From positions 12,512,968 through 12,576,967 of the forward strand of contig NC_049986.1 of the NCBI RefSeq assembly GCF_000003815.2: 64,000 bases of DNA, written 5' to 3'. The notes below the pieces were generated by a model that ran no database searches, was not told where the DNA came from, and was given only the letters and a program-made list of their open reading frames with translations. This DNA comes from Branchiostoma floridae. Taxonomy: Eukaryota > Chordata > Leptocardii > Amphioxiformes > Branchiostomatidae. The position numbers and the translations under genes are program-made. Of this stretch, positions 1 to 13,700 are shown in pieces (positions within the stretch are counted from its first letter, which is position 1; each line of letters begins with the position of its first letter).

Positions 1-1689
1 TAAATAACTTGTTTAAGATATTATATCTATTGTAGCTGACAAAACGCAAGATGTAACGTTAGATGTAATATGTTCTAGGAATTGTATGATTTGTAGCCTC
101 TTGTGTTGCACGGGTGATTTCAACAGTAAGTTGTATTGCAGTGTTCTTGAATATTTGATGTAAGATCATATATGATGGGTTACAGTCACTACTATCCCGA
201 AATGAATATTTCCATGTGATTTATCTGTGCATTTTCAGGTTACCAGAGTGTTGCACCTGCGCTAGTGGGAAGATCATTAATTCCTTGCAATTGTTTACGC
301 TATTTCAACTAATGTTAGTGTGGTAACGTTATACCTTGTTGCCTGCATGACCTTCTCACTTACTCACTATTCATGGTTTAACGTCTATTTCTCGCGCGCT
401 CAGTTTGCAGGGTTTAAACGTGATTGTGCTTCAGCTATCATGGCATCATCCTATATGTTTTAGGTCCTAAAATGTCTTCTTAGACTACGTGGAGACTTAG
501 ACTATGTCAAAGATGTTGGTTTGCTTTACACACGAGTTTTTTAGTCAACTTCACTCCACCGTGACATATCAACTCAGTTGAGTCGTAGGCCACGAAGTGA
601 TTTGGAACATCCATCAACGACAGCTGCGATTTGGGCTTAGCCTTCCTTGTCCCGCGCCTTCTCAAGTTAGTTTTGAATCTATCGTCTTTCAGATACTCAT
701 CCGCCATTGAGTCTCTAAAGTAGTCCAAGACCTGCCACGGCCTTCCGCCATGTCTCAACTAACAAAGCTGTTTAGGTGAGCAACAGCTGGCAAGATTCAG
801 ATGAATTGAGACTGCTGAAAATGTCGCTAACAAATCCTCTGTAATGACGTTTAGTGGTTTTGCGGATTAGGCTACGACTACTACCCTGAGCGTTGTGTAA
901 CTCACCCTGAATCTATTCCAGGTCGACTACATTTTGTTGCCTTGAAAAGGCGTCTTCTAACAGGAAACACCTGTCCCGCCATACCTTCCACTGTATTTGG
1001 AGAATCTTAATAAATAGATAAATTACACACACGAAAAACTTGGTGTTGGCCCTCCCACTGACTGACTCGAGTCCTCAGGAGTTGCCCAACTCGATTCGCT
1101 ACTTTATTTTATTCATGTAGTCCCCGCGGAAGTAAAGAGAACGTAAGCAATCCAATTAAGAACAGGTGAAACCTGACAGGTGATAATTAGGGATGCCTCG
1201 TATGTATTTAAGCGAGAAGAACACGCATACACGAGGCAGATACGAACGTTCGTCACCGGACGAAGGAAGCGCGAGGAAAGCAGCAAGGTTTAACGACCTC
1301 GATGCCAAGGGTATACCACCACCCATCCTGGCCTGACGCGGCTAAGGGACAAGTAGAAGACTTTTCGGTTCGGTTTGCAAAGCCGCACAGTGCCTGGAAA
1401 CTTGCTGCCGCCACGGATAGCGACAGTCCACCAGCCGAGCCGCGTCAGGGCCTTGGGGGAAGAATTTGCGGCAGGTGAACGGAGTTTCTGGCGTAGAATT
1501 GAGCGCTGCAAGTATTGGACATTTTCTGATTGTTTAGTTGCTCTCCATGTTTGCTTTTTGCTATAAGGGCCTTGGTACGAGTATTGCACTGAATTGACCA
1601 TATGTACTGCAAATTTGGACTGGAAGACGGTAATTAACATAACAATCTTGGAACGGAAGGAATTTGGCCACGTAGTTTATACCGATAAG

Positions 1690-2170
1690 AATTTGGCAAT
1701 GGAATGGAAGCAATTGGCCACGTAATTTTTAACCTGGACGGGGAGTATTGATGTAGACAATGTGGCAATGGAAGGAATTCGGCCATGGAATGGATTGGAA
1801 TTTGGGCCATGTAATTGAAGGAATTCGGCCACGGAATGGATTGGAATTTGGCCATGTAATTGAAGGAATTCGGCCACGGAATGGATTAGAATTTGGCCAT
1901 GTAATTGAAGGAATTCGGCCACGGAATGGATTAGAATTTGGCCATGTAATTGAAGGAATTCGGCCACGGAATGGATTAGAATTTGGCCATGTAATTGAAG
2001 GAATTTGGCCATGGAATGGAATGGAATATGGCCATGTAATGGAAAGAAGTTGGCCAAGGAAGGGAAGGAATTTGGCCATGGAAGTTGTAATCTGGACGAA
2101 CCAGGTATATGTAAATAATAGGGTAACGGGAGTAATTTGGCCATGGAATGGAAGGAATTCGGCCATGTAA
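1690..2170. repeat. 45-bp minisatellite
   Basis: About six tandem copies of a 45-bp unit lie at roughly 1774-2040. Each copy contains GGAATTCGGCCACGGAATGG and then a GGCCATGTAATTGAA half. More diverged copies flank the core on both sides. As 45 is a multiple of three and the unit has no stops in some frames, both strands look open; this is a property of the repeat, not coding evidence. Confidence 0.9.
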
Positions 2171-2728
2171 TGTGTAACATGAACTGGGAGTCAGGTAATG
2201 AGGAACACAAAATGGAAGGAATTTACCTATGGAATGGAAAGATTTTGTTCACGTAATTTGTAAGTTTGGTCTTAGAGCACGGTATGAATGAAAACTATGG
2301 TGGAATGGAAGTAGTAAATTCACATGTTATTGAAAAAAAAAAGTGGCATTTGGTTGTGGTGGATTAATGGTACAATAATTACAATGAGTTGCTAAACATT
2401 GCTCGAAGAGGTACCATAAGAACAAATTCGGAAGTTTCAATCCCTTGTGTTGCTATGGTTACTTTGACATGAAAGGGAGCAAGTGTATCGCTACAGTTGA
2501 CATTGCTTATGCAAAGCTGGCAAGTTCCTTCAACAGGCGAAGATGTTGCCGTCTCACTGTACATGTGATGTTGTGTTGAGTGCTAGTTGACATACGGCGG
2601 TACAGAATAGAAATCTCAGACTATGTAAATTAGAAAGACGGGTTCATGATGATTCCTTTTCGCACTTAGGGGAGGTAGTCATGCACTCTGGCGACCAGGT
2701 CATTCTGAGCCTCAGTACCTGGGGTGCT

Positions 2729-2905
2729 GACACGCCTCCTCTCCTCCAAATTTTGTTTCATGCTCGTTAATACTAGGTGATGGTTACGTCACCGGGATGA
2801 AATATCACGTTGGGATATATGGAGTAGTAGACCCTAACCAAAATCACGGGCACCTCTCCCTGCCACCCGTTAAATAGATTTGGAGGGGGAGGCGTGTCAG
2901 CGCCA
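2729..2905. repeat. Imperfect inverted repeat
   Basis: A left arm at 2729-2757 (GCTGACACGCCTCCTC...) is the approximate reverse complement of a right arm at about 2878-2905 (GGAGGCGTGTCAGCGCC). The arms are about 28 bp with a spacer near 120 bp, so the segment could fold as a long hairpin or be a MITE remnant. It lies inside the longer repeat element at 1105-3441. Confidence 0.6.
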
Positions 2906-3441
2906 CAGGAGAGGCGGAGTTTGTGACAAACAACACATATACGGCGAATATATATAGGATGTAATACTCTGTTGAGAGAAGGGTAGGCACAGGCCCTGAC
3001 ACTGTGGAGAGGATGAAGAGTGACAGTTAAAATCTTAATTTTAAAGTTGAAATTTGAACAAGGTTGTTTGTCAAAACTGTTACAGGTACACGTTGTGTTG
3101 TCCTGATTATGCAACACCGCGACATTTGAGTAGAGAAAGGTTTGGGGAAATCGGGAAGGTTTGGGAGGATAAGACAGAGTAAGGCAAGGATAAGGTTTGG
3201 GAAATTATAAGGTTTGGGGATTGGAGAATGATATGAGGTTTGGGGAAAAGGAGAAGGAGGGGATAATATTCGGGGTGTAAGGAGAGGTGATTTGGGTGTC
3301 ACCGAAAGAGAGGTCCTAGGGAAGAGGAAAGACGAACGACGTGCAGAAACGTCCCACTTACACCCAATATCATTCCCCATACCTAACATGTGAGATGTCT
3401 TCTGTACTGTAGCGGAGGACTACATGATTGAGATACAGTTA

Positions 3442-3862
3442 TATTTTATTCATGTAGTCCCCGCGGAAGTAAAGAGAACGTAAGCAATCCAATTAAGAAC
3501 AGGTGAAACCTGACAGGTGATAATTAGGGATGCCTCGTATGTATTTAAGCGAGAAGAACACGCATACACGAGGCAGATACGAACGTTCGGAACAAGGGCG
3601 ATGGAAGAGGGAGGGATAGCAGCAAAGAAACCAGAAGGGGAAAGGGGGTTGGGGGATCGGAAGGGGTGTGGTAAACCGCCTACAGGTGAGCGATTTAAAA
3701 AGGCCCACCCGCCCGCCCTTATTTGCATAGTAGATCAAACTGGAAGTCCAAGACTCCGTCAGTGCAGAAACGTCCCACTTACACCCAATATCATTCCCCA
3801 TACCTAACATGTGAGATGTCTTCTGTACTGTAGCGGAGGACTACATGATTGAGATACAGTTA
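3442..3862. mobile_element. Short repeat element (about 420 bp) with shared ends
   Basis: The left about 147 bp repeat 1105-1252 and the right about 100 bp repeat 3341-3441, with CATGTAGTCC and GGACTACATG near the edges. It looks like an internally deleted partner of the preceding element, inserted head to tail. TATTTAAG occurs near 3541. No coding capacity was recognised. Confidence 0.6.
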
Positions 3863-4321
3863 GATCTGAGTACCTGTCTCAAAAGTCTGTCTCAAGTCGA
3901 CTCAAAAACTTGTATGTAAATCGTGACACCACTGATAATCTACAACATAGTAGCTGAAATAAGATGGGTTGATTCTGAGCTAAATTGGAATTACTTGTCA
4001 TGGCAAACTGCGCATGTCTTTAACATGGCGGTATCATAGAGTTAACGTTAGATTGGATTAGTTGGAAAGAATTGAATACCACAGTCACCTGTTGCATGAC
4101 GTTGTATGCGGCTTAGCGTCTTAAAGGGTTGAACAGGTTAAGTGGTGCGTAGATCTACATAACAGGATCAATATCAGTGCGCAAAAGCTGTCTGGTGTAT
4201 CAGCCTTGACTACCTCCTGGCCACGCTAAGACATACCTCTCGGGGTTTGATATACAGTAACCCGGATGTGGTGAAGGTAAACCCCAATGAGGATATCAAA
4301 GGATACTGTTCCAGAATTCTG

Positions 4322-4588
4322 AAACCGGGTTAACCCAAAGAGGATAAGGATACAATCCCAGAATTCCAAAATACACACTCCACAATACACACTGTCTGCT
4401 GTACAATTCACAAGAGTTTGTTGACAATGAAAGAAAACAAAAATTTACTGGTTACATTGTACCAGTTGCCGTATTTTCAAAGGCAACATGACAAGTCCGG
4501 ATGTTTGTGAGTCACAGACAGCCACCCGGGAGTGTGTATTTTGGAATTCTGGGATTGTATCCTTATCCTCTTTGGGTTAACCCGGTTT
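4322..4588. repeat. Perfect 57-bp inverted repeat
   Basis: Bases 4322-4378 are the exact reverse complement of 4532-4588 by eye, with about 153 bp between the arms. The arms start AAACCGGGTTAACCCAAAG and include GGATAAGGATACAATCCC. Perfect arms this long suggest a young foldback or MITE element. No gene lies in it. Confidence 0.85.
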
Positions 4589-4599
4589 GGAAAAACATG

Positions 4600-7094
4600 A
4601 ACTGTGGTAGGAAGAAGTGAGACGTTAAGTTATTCAGTAGTATGAATTGAAGGATGTTTTTGGATTGCACTAACACTGTTAGTACGTTTTGAACATATAA
4701 CCTTGGAGCACCATAAAGTTCTAATCTAACGTTCTATTTTTGGTCGATATGGGTTAAATGTTGATCTACTGGAATTTCAGAATAAACTGGATGGACCGAC
4801 AGTGTTGTTGTTGGTGTTATTTGTAAACTTAAGTTTATCTATTTTCTATTCATTTATCTGTTTGCACCAGGCCCGTGGTCCATATAAACAACCACAGTAC
4901 AAACAGTTTTAAGAATTGAAAACTACTGTACCTAAAATAACGAGATCTACATAGTGTCGCCACAGGGTACTATGGCGGAAACCATCAGAGTGCACGAGAA
5001 GGTGAATAATTTTACCATCTGAAGACAACCCGCGGCGCTGGAAGCAAAGGAATTTGCGTCAAATGTATCCGTCCAATTGTTGACAAACAAATAACTTGTA
5101 CTTTGAAATCTGCCAGCAGAAAATAAAAATAAAACAAGTTAAAGGCACTATGGTATGCCACTCGTAGTTTTTAAATAGCACTCATGGTATTCTAACTTTG
5201 CGCACAATATACTGGAGAACAGTACGCTGAGAACAACACTCCTCACCTCTGCTGAGCTGTATCAGAACCTTCCTAGGTGCGAGTTTGCTCGGGAATTAAA
5301 ACCTATGACGTGGGCTCGAATTTCCGGGTCAGCAGAAAGGTCGGCAGTGATTGTGTAGCCGATATAAATGTGTAGCCACAAGAAGTGTTTTTTCAAGCAG
5401 TAATATAAGTGTACTTCTCATCAACGCCAAGGTATTTGTGGGGGAGGGCGTGGAATGTCCCAAAGGGTTTTCGCTAAGGCTTTTAAGGTGAGAGACGGTG
5501 TGCGGACTACTGTTCACCTATCTTCACAACCGAGCTTCATTTGCCATGGCCTAGCAAGGTCCTCGAGCGCAAATTTAATACCAGTGTGTACCTGTTGACA
5601 TAAAAGCAACGTGACAGCACTGATGAGCTGCAGCTGCTTTGAAATAGAATCCTCTGTGGTGTCAAATGGAGACATATGTACTGTACTGAATGTTTTGAAC
5701 CAGTCTCCCAAAAACAGAATGTAACTCGAGTACTCATGTATTAACCTAGTCCTTTGAAATAGAAACTCTATGGCAGAAGTCGGACTCTGTCATCAATTTG
5801 ATATCTTTCTGTAGGTAAAGTGTTGGCCTTAGTGCTGAAAGATGGGATGTGATAATTGATATGCAGAAAACAAGACCTTGGCTTTATATCCGGGGAAGAC
5901 AAGCATGTGGAAAAAAGCCTAAAGCACCATTTTCACTAGAGTAAAGAAATAACGTGTAAAAATTCATATAAAAAATAATACAAAGGCCAACAGAAACTGT
6001 TTCACTATTGAACATATGGCAAAACAGTGAGTGAATATGATTAAGAAAAAAATGCACGTTTTGATTTTCATCCATGGTGAAATGTGGATCATTTATGCAT
6101 TCTTTTACAAACCAAACCGAATCATACATCTGGTTAGGTTAAAATCTCTACCATAGTTAGACGTTTCCAACAGCATGTACTATTTTCCATCAGTGAACTG
6201 TATATGAGTCTCTGCAGACAAGTGAAGCATTTTTTTTTTCAATCAGTAAAAATAGTTTGTAAATGTCTGATCATTTCATGGTACAGTTTCTGCACCATCT
6301 GATACTAGGGTGAAAATGCTTGTCCTATGTTACAATTTGTATAGAGTAACGTTTTAATGACATATCGTAATATACAGAGCGGGGCTGGGTGGTTCACGAT
6401 TACCAACGTCATGCGTCATCTTTTTAGGCTGGAGAAAACAACCTTCCACGGCAAACTCTGAATCCTTTCCTCGGAAAACACCTTTTCCCGGCACAAGAGA
6501 ACCTACCCAACATTGCAAATCCCACCCCCCCCCCATAAAATAAAAGCCAGCCTCGCACAAAGTCCGCGAAGGTTTTTAACTATCATGGACACTAAAAAGG
6601 GAGATGAAGCCCACCCCTCTGCTTCAACCATCTTTTAACCTGAGCCTGGTACATATTCATACCTTGGACCAGAAAAGTTGTTTTAAGTGTACATGCATGA
6701 AGAGTACAATGTCTAACCCTGAGCAGCCAGGAATTGAACCCTCACCTCACCACACCTCGTGCAATCTTCATCAAGAGGGTCAGGGACCATGGTTGCCTCC
6801 AGCACAGGTCTTTGCCATTCCTCCCTGTTCTTAGCCTTTTGGGTGTAGACAGCTAGGGAATTGCCTGTCCAATCCCTTGTGTCGTGACCCCATCTCCTGC
6901 ATGGCCTCCCTCTGCTTCTGGTGCCATTGATCTTTGATCACGGATTGAACCCATGACCTTTTAATCCTATTCCTACAAGCCTAACTGCTAGGCACCTGCC
7001 ACCTGTTGATTTATCATCCACCTATGACCTAAATGCCCAGACTTAACTGGTACATATGTTGCAAGCAAAACTATAAATGCATGATTATCATCTT
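4600..7094. other. Gene-free stretch
   Basis: No open frame here shows splice-consistent coding or a recognisable family. A tRNA-like remnant sits at about 6,930-7,010. The rest is AT-rich sequence with short runs. Confidence 0.5.
6930..7010 (-). repeat. Possible tRNA-derived SINE remnant
   Basis: On the minus strand a B-box-like GGGTTCAATCC follows a D-arm-like CCTAGCAGTTAGGC at normal tRNA spacing. Cloverleaf pairing is poor. A degraded SINE head is the simplest reading; chance similarity is possible. Confidence 0.3.
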
Positions 7095-7110
7095 TGAATT
7101 CACTTTTTCT

Positions 7111-7116
7111 TTTATT
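7111..7116 (-). promoter_or_regulatory. Candidate poly(A) signal of MIGA
   Basis: AATAAA on the minus strand about 600 bp after the MIGA stop codon. It is the first canonical hexamer noticed downstream, giving a 3' UTR of about 0.6 kb. Confidence 0.45.
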
Positions 7117-7712
7117 TTCATACCACATTATCTACTGTATAATGTGTAGCTTGTTTATGTTGGTTCTTCATGATGAAATGCACTTCAACAGTTTAAACAC
7201 TTCTGCAGCATGTATTTACACAAAGTCTCTTTCCAATGTTATCTACATGTGTACATCAAGTCAAAGAAAATAATATCAAACTTGTCACTATATTCAAAAT
7301 ATTACAGCAAACACTACCTTAACATACAAATGGCAAATTGAGACATAAAACAGTAATAAAAAATAAAAAACAGCTTCTCTTGATGATAAAATTGCATTGT
7401 TTATAATGTTAAACACGGCCCATCATGCTACTACTTGTATGGGTGTCCAACAATTTTTTTACCATTTCAGTGTAAGCCACTACAATAAGTCGTAAATTAA
7501 GTTTGAGGGGACTTGATTTTACATTGACAGGAAGGAGAAGTTTTGCTTTAAGTTCATGGTGGACAAACAGAATGCATTACTGACAGAAAATCTGTATTGT
7601 CCACGATGTGACAATCTTACGGTGAAGAGGTCACCCGCAAAAATCTGTGAACACAAAAATCCACCGTGAATATTTACTAGATCTACTAATATCCAATAAC
7701 CTTATTGATATG

Positions 7713-10700
7713 CTACTCTACATATTCAAGAGATACATCCACATGAATATTCTCTTCCTCAACTGAGTTGATGACTCCATTTACATGTTCTGGGGTGTGC
7801 GGTGAAGAGGAGGCTATAGATAGTCTCTCCTGCAGAATGCTTCTTCGCTGTCTGGCCAGGAACATGATGTCATCCGCCATTTCTTGCACAGAGGAATACC
7901 GAGTCTTCTCAAAGTCAAAAACATCTGTGATGAAGCCTTGTACCTGGTCCTTTGCAAACAAAAAAACAATGGACTAAACAACAGAACTGGTGCCAAGCAA
8001 TGACAGTCAAACTGACCAAGTGAATAGAAGTTAACTTCATACAACTAAATACTATAGCTGACATCCCTTTCACTTTGGAAACCTTGAAACAGATTTTAAG
8101 AGTAACTTCTTGAGACATGGGAAATAGAAGATGTGCAGCATGGTACTTCAGAGATTAAAGCTTTTCCAATATCTTGTGTGGGAGTCACTTGTGCAGTCAG
8201 TGAAGATTGCCACTTGTGGTGAAGTGAAATCAAGTAATGGCTTCACCAACCTAGCTAAGGATTCCCAAGGAGTTCTAAAAGCTTCCAAGGTCAGAAGTAC
8301 ACAACCATGTTACAGAACACGCATGGATTAAAACCTAGCAGGAGACTGTGATTGCCATTATTCATTGTACTATGATTGTTCTACCAATTTTCTAACATAT
8401 CATAACTTAAGTACATGATATCTCTTAGTTACTTTGGTTTTGTATACCTTAATTTGCAGTTTGTGTAAATTTTTGTTAATCTTAATATTGTTAATTGCAT
8501 GTGATGTTGCTAGCAAAATGTAGTTTTCTGCTTACATTGAAGAATGCTGACATTATTCAACATTTTCTGCTGGTGACATGAATAAATGATATATAAGGTT
8601 AGTTTCATGTAATTACGGCGGATAAGTGGCAAATGGGCACTCCTTTTCAAGAACTTGAAGAAGATACCGTGAATGCAGAAACTTTTGCAGTGGTTTAATG
8701 TTCGTGGTTTTCGCGGTGGCCGCTTCACCGCAAACTTAAATCCACCGCAAAACATTTTTCCATGGCAGTAAGAGACTACAGTGCCTGGTGCTACTGCGAA
8801 CTTAAGTCCTTTTACCGCAAAATTAAATCCCTGCGAAATTAAATGCATTTACAGTACCTGAATGTCTAGCATTAACACAAAAGGCAAGTTTTCTATTTCA
8901 CCTTGAAGAAATAGCACAATTGCTTCAGCTCTTCATCTGTACCCAGAAATCCCCAGGCCAGGACTGGACTCACGTGCTCAGAGATGCCGTAGAAGTGTGC
9001 GATAAAGCCGTCAGGATACTGGAAAGGTAAAGTAGTACATGTAGTCTATCTACAATGCCAAGGACGATAAATACATTGTTCTTAAAAAGAACGGATAAAG
9101 GTCACCCTATGGATAAAGGTGAACTAGTGTTACCTGTAAACACAACATTTTTTTCTTAGGCCTTACAAATCAATACACAGCAAAATCAGCAGGCCAGGAA
9201 CTGAATGTATCAGTCAAAATAACTGTCCACAATCGTCTTGAAAGAGGCAGGGCTCGAAATTCATTTTTTGGATTGGGTGCACTGGTGCACCCAGCTTAAA
9301 AAATTGGGTGCACCAAAACTTTTTTGGGTGCACCACATAAGATAAAGTAGAATGTCAGAAAAAAACTACATTCTGAAATTAAAAAACTTAATTACAAGCT
9401 ATTAAATTCTTAATAAAGAAGTTCCATGACAGACATTTTTGTCATCTTTTAAACAATTGGATGTCAAGACTATGATGTATACTAGACTAGTAGTATACTT
9501 TGATATCTTAACATACGTAAACCTAAGAAAATCTTTGGGTGCAGTATTTCGAGCCCTGAAAGAGGTAAAAGTATATATATGTAAAGAGGCAAAGGTTGTT
9601 CAATTATCCAACATACAATCATGGAGAGTATCGGCTTTGAGGATGTGAATTGAAACTGGTAAGTACAAGATCAAAGTCAAGGATGTGAAATGCGTCATGT
9701 GCAGTTTGATCTTCCCAAGCACCCATGGCAATTTCCAACCGCTTTGAAGACTTGTCAATCAAAGGCTCAGCATACTACGCTATGAATGTGGCAGGAAAAA
9801 TCAATTTATGGATCAAACAGAATGGATCACACACTGAGATATACTTATACTTAATCATATTATATACAGGGTTGGTGAAAGTGATGCTCTACTGTTATGA
9901 ACTAACCTCATTCTGCATACAGGAGGTGCAGTGAGGGCAACAGAGAGGACGTAACGTTACATGAAACACTGAATAGATCTAACGCTGGGTCACCTTTATC
10001 CACCAGTAACCTATATTCGGTTTATTTCAAAGCAGGATATTTTGGGATATCACTTTGACGGATGGTAGTTTTAAACTGCAATATTTTGAAAATAGTGCAA
10101 CTTGAAACCACCGTCCATGGACTTGATATTCCTAAATATCCTGACTTTTGCAGACAACGGATATAGGTTACCAAGCAAATAAGGGTGAACTAGCGTTTAC
10201 ATGGATTACAAAAATTTCACATGCAGACACACAAGCAATTATTACAGACATGATAAAGAAAACATTCAAGACATTCACTGCGAATGTACTTTTTTAACAA
10301 CTAAAATAAAACGTTAGACTAATCTGTATGGCCAATTACAAGGGAAGCTGAAATTGTGCAGCAGACAACAGTTTTACTTTTTGATCAACTTGAAGGAGAT
10401 TAAAGAGTGAAACTCTTTGATAACACATGGGAGACAGGTAACATGCAAATCACACACTTATTCATTCCAATTATCCAGGCATATACATTATCCAATTACC
10501 TATCATGCCGAACACTAACCATATCTCAAAATAGGAGGTTGGTAGTAGGTCAAAATAAAGTAAAATTCCCTGTCATTACCAGCCGTGCTTTCTACAATTG
10601 GACTAATCTATATCCTTTTCAAATTGATTGTGGACTGGGGGGGGGGGGGACTTACCAGCAGCATTCTCCTTTTTGCCTTGAGTACGGACCACACTGCAGT

Positions 10701-13700
10701 GGCCAGTGCCTGGAAAAGATCCAAGGACAAGTTTTCATCTGATTCAAAACACTTATTCCTGCTGAAATTCTAGCCTGGTAACCCCTCTCAACAAGCCTAC
10801 TTAGGCCACAGCAAGGAAACGTTTGGATGACATCCATGCCCTTATCAATTTTTGCCTGAATGTAGAAAATTTTTTTTTCTTCTTTGGAGAACATGACGAG
10901 AAAGTAACAAAATTGTCAAATATGTTGTGTTGTAGCCTAATGATTGTACATTTGTACTTATAGAAGTGACACTAGCAAGGTAGCCATAACTGTAGTTGTA
11001 AAAGTGAAACTACAAAATACAATAGTTGCAAGAGTGGCATTGCTATTGAAGTCATGAATGTAGTTCCCAACTTGGTAAAGAATACCAGTCTACCACACTT
11101 GTGTCACTTTTACTACACTATAGTTCAATTCTTGAATAAATGAATGAAGGATTTTTTGTCCGTGCTACCATTTTTAGCACTTCAATTTTTGTTATGTTTA
11201 TGGTGTCTATTTTGAAAATGTAGCCATGTTTTTTTTTTACCCATCTTGTCTTCTTTGCCCTATCTCATTATTCTTGCAGTCTGCATAGTACACACTTTTG
11301 TCATCCATAGAGATGACTTGCTGTGGCCTTAGGGTACCCGGGTGTTTCACTGGCTCAAGTCTGCAGTGTCCTTGTTCTGACAGCTTATCTTTCCAGCTGA
11401 CCTTTCTAATCACTGTTGACCAGTGAGCAAAGTAATGGAAACCAACCCCATAAATATGCTCTGGCTTGCATTAATGGCCTTGACAGGCAGGCAACACTCC
11501 CTGCACTGTAGAGATAGTAGCGAGCTCACGGTGGTATGATTGCCACACTTTGAAAATCAATATTCAACTGAATATTCCACAGTTGAAAGAGATAGAAACA
11601 TACATGTATGGCATATTCATAAGTCTAGTAGGATGCCTAGCACTTATCTCTTATGGTTGATTGAAAATTATTGGGTTGTCAATCAAGGAAATATGTGACA
11701 TTTTCAGGCGTATCCAGATGAAGTATTGTAAAAAAGAAAAGCACATACAAACTAGAATCTTAAATTGAAATATTTGTGGGTAAAATTAACATAACTGTTA
11801 TTTACCGTCTCCTTGAATCCGTTTGACAGCCATCTATTCTGCACCACAGCTGTGACAGAGGATGGTGGATTGGCCAGGTCGTCAAATGCGTCCAATAGGA
11901 TAAAGTCTAGCACCACATCATAGAAAGATAAACACATCACCTGAAACATGTACCGTACATGTAAGTATATTAAAAACAGTTATTACAAATGGTGTCAAAA
12001 ATTGGAACTGATTTTCAACATATTACAGTATATGTGTCATTTTCCTTCACATTTTCAACTTTGGTAAAAAAAAAAGAAAGACAGCCACAAAAAGTCCCAA
12101 GTTTTCAGTTTTCTACCAAATTCTGCCTAGCAACAGAATGTAACAACTTTCAAAAGATTCTCACGACACAACAAAGTTGTCCTCATACAATGTGAATAAT
12201 AAGCATAATAAGAGCTCAGCAAGTAAACTTTATGGCAGAAATCCTGTGAAAGGACTAAAATAAAACCAAGTTGGGTACGTCAAAACATCTAGATCTTCAA
12301 AAAACACACCATAAACATGGTAACAAGAATTGGCACAAGATGTGTTAAATAGAGCCCTTCAGACGTACCCCCCGGGCCCTCAGCTCCTCAGCCATGCTCT
12401 CCCAGTTGCTGGAGTCTTCACAATATCTCAACATGTCTTCAAAGGCTTGCTGGAAGTCCTTAGGATCCTATGAATGTGAAAACAGACATAAAAGGTTCAT
12501 GCATTTAATGTAAGACAATCATACTGGGATTGGCAAAAACATGAAGAAGAGATTTGGATAAAACAGACTGGCACCTCACATCAAGTGGGCTGAAAAAACT
12601 TTCTCCTTGCTGCTTGCTGTCTAACATTTTGAACAACACAAATTAATTAAGTACCAGAAAGCTAATTCAAGGTTTGAGTTAAAGCCAATATGTGTAATGA
12701 ATCTGAACTCACTCAACTTTTGTATTCTATATCTATACAACTTTTTCATACTGTTGCATTGCTAAGATGTAGGTATGTGAATGTTAATGTTTACATTTTG
12801 TATGAAGTGATGATTTAGAGTTGTATCATTCTGTAGTTGTATACAGCCGGTATAACTGCCCTTTGGCATAACACACCAGTTTTTTGAGCTGGAGATGATA
12901 AAGTGAAGAAACATGTACCTTCTCTGCTCTCCACATGAGTTCTGATATCATCTCCTTCCCTGTCTCAATCATCCACTGTCTCACCGTCTCATCCTCAAAT
13001 AACAACTGAAAACCAATGAGGTAGAGTGTGAACAACCCTAAAACTTATTAATGAGGCAAACTTACACTTAAAGCAAGATTGTCAAATTGTCAAAGTGGTA
13101 GGCAAGTTAAATTGACAACAGTAGCTTTGGTTGGGTCTTAGGAAAGAGGCTCTATCAATTGACAAGTGAAGCATACCTATATCCATTTAACAGCATGTGT
13201 GCAGTGACTAAGGATGTAAAGTGACAAGTTAGTTCTTGCCTCACCTGGAATGCTTGTCTAACACAGTGGAGCTTTGCAATGAATTCTCTGTTAGAGAGAC
13301 AGTCCAACATTTCGGTTCTGGAAAAGGAAAGCAGAAAAGAAGCATTTTTTTGTACACTCCTGGTGATAATATAACATTCTGAAATTGATCATGGATCTAA
13401 ACACAGTAAGGCCATAACGGGGGCCGCCCTAAGATGCCCCCTGCCCTAAGATGCTGGGATTTTTTGCTGATCTTATTATGCATAAGTACGCCGTGTTTGT
13501 TGCCACTGACTTTGATGATTAGAAAGGTAAATAAACCAAGTCCAAACAAACAGCTTTTTTTTTCTCTTAAATTTTTTTTTACACATGTTCACTTCCCCTT
13601 TTTTTAAAGACAGAATTTTCACAATAATGTTGGTACTGCCAAATCACTGTGGTCACCTGGTACAGTCAAACCTGCCCATCCAACCAACTCTATCCACCAA

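Larger units (their letters stand above)
1105..3441. mobile_element. Long repeat element sharing both ends with its neighbour
   Basis: The left end (about 1105-1252) and right end (about 3341-3441) are nearly identical to the ends of the shorter element that follows directly. The edges carry an inverted pair, CATGTAGTCC at 1114 and GGACTACATG near 3418. A TATTTAAG motif lies inside the left end. No transposase or reverse transcriptase was recognised inside; the interior holds a 45-bp minisatellite and a 28-bp inverted repeat. A TIR DNA transposon or an LTR-type structure (TGTAGTCC...GGACTACA) would both fit, so the class is open. Confidence 0.5.

Noticed and set aside
507-758. 83-codon minus-strand open frame
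   Set aside because: No domain, splice support or family similarity; surrounded by repeats.
1677-2210. Long open frames on both strands across the 45-bp minisatellite
   Set aside because: A repeat of 45 bp without stops keeps frames open; repetitive peptide, no gene features.
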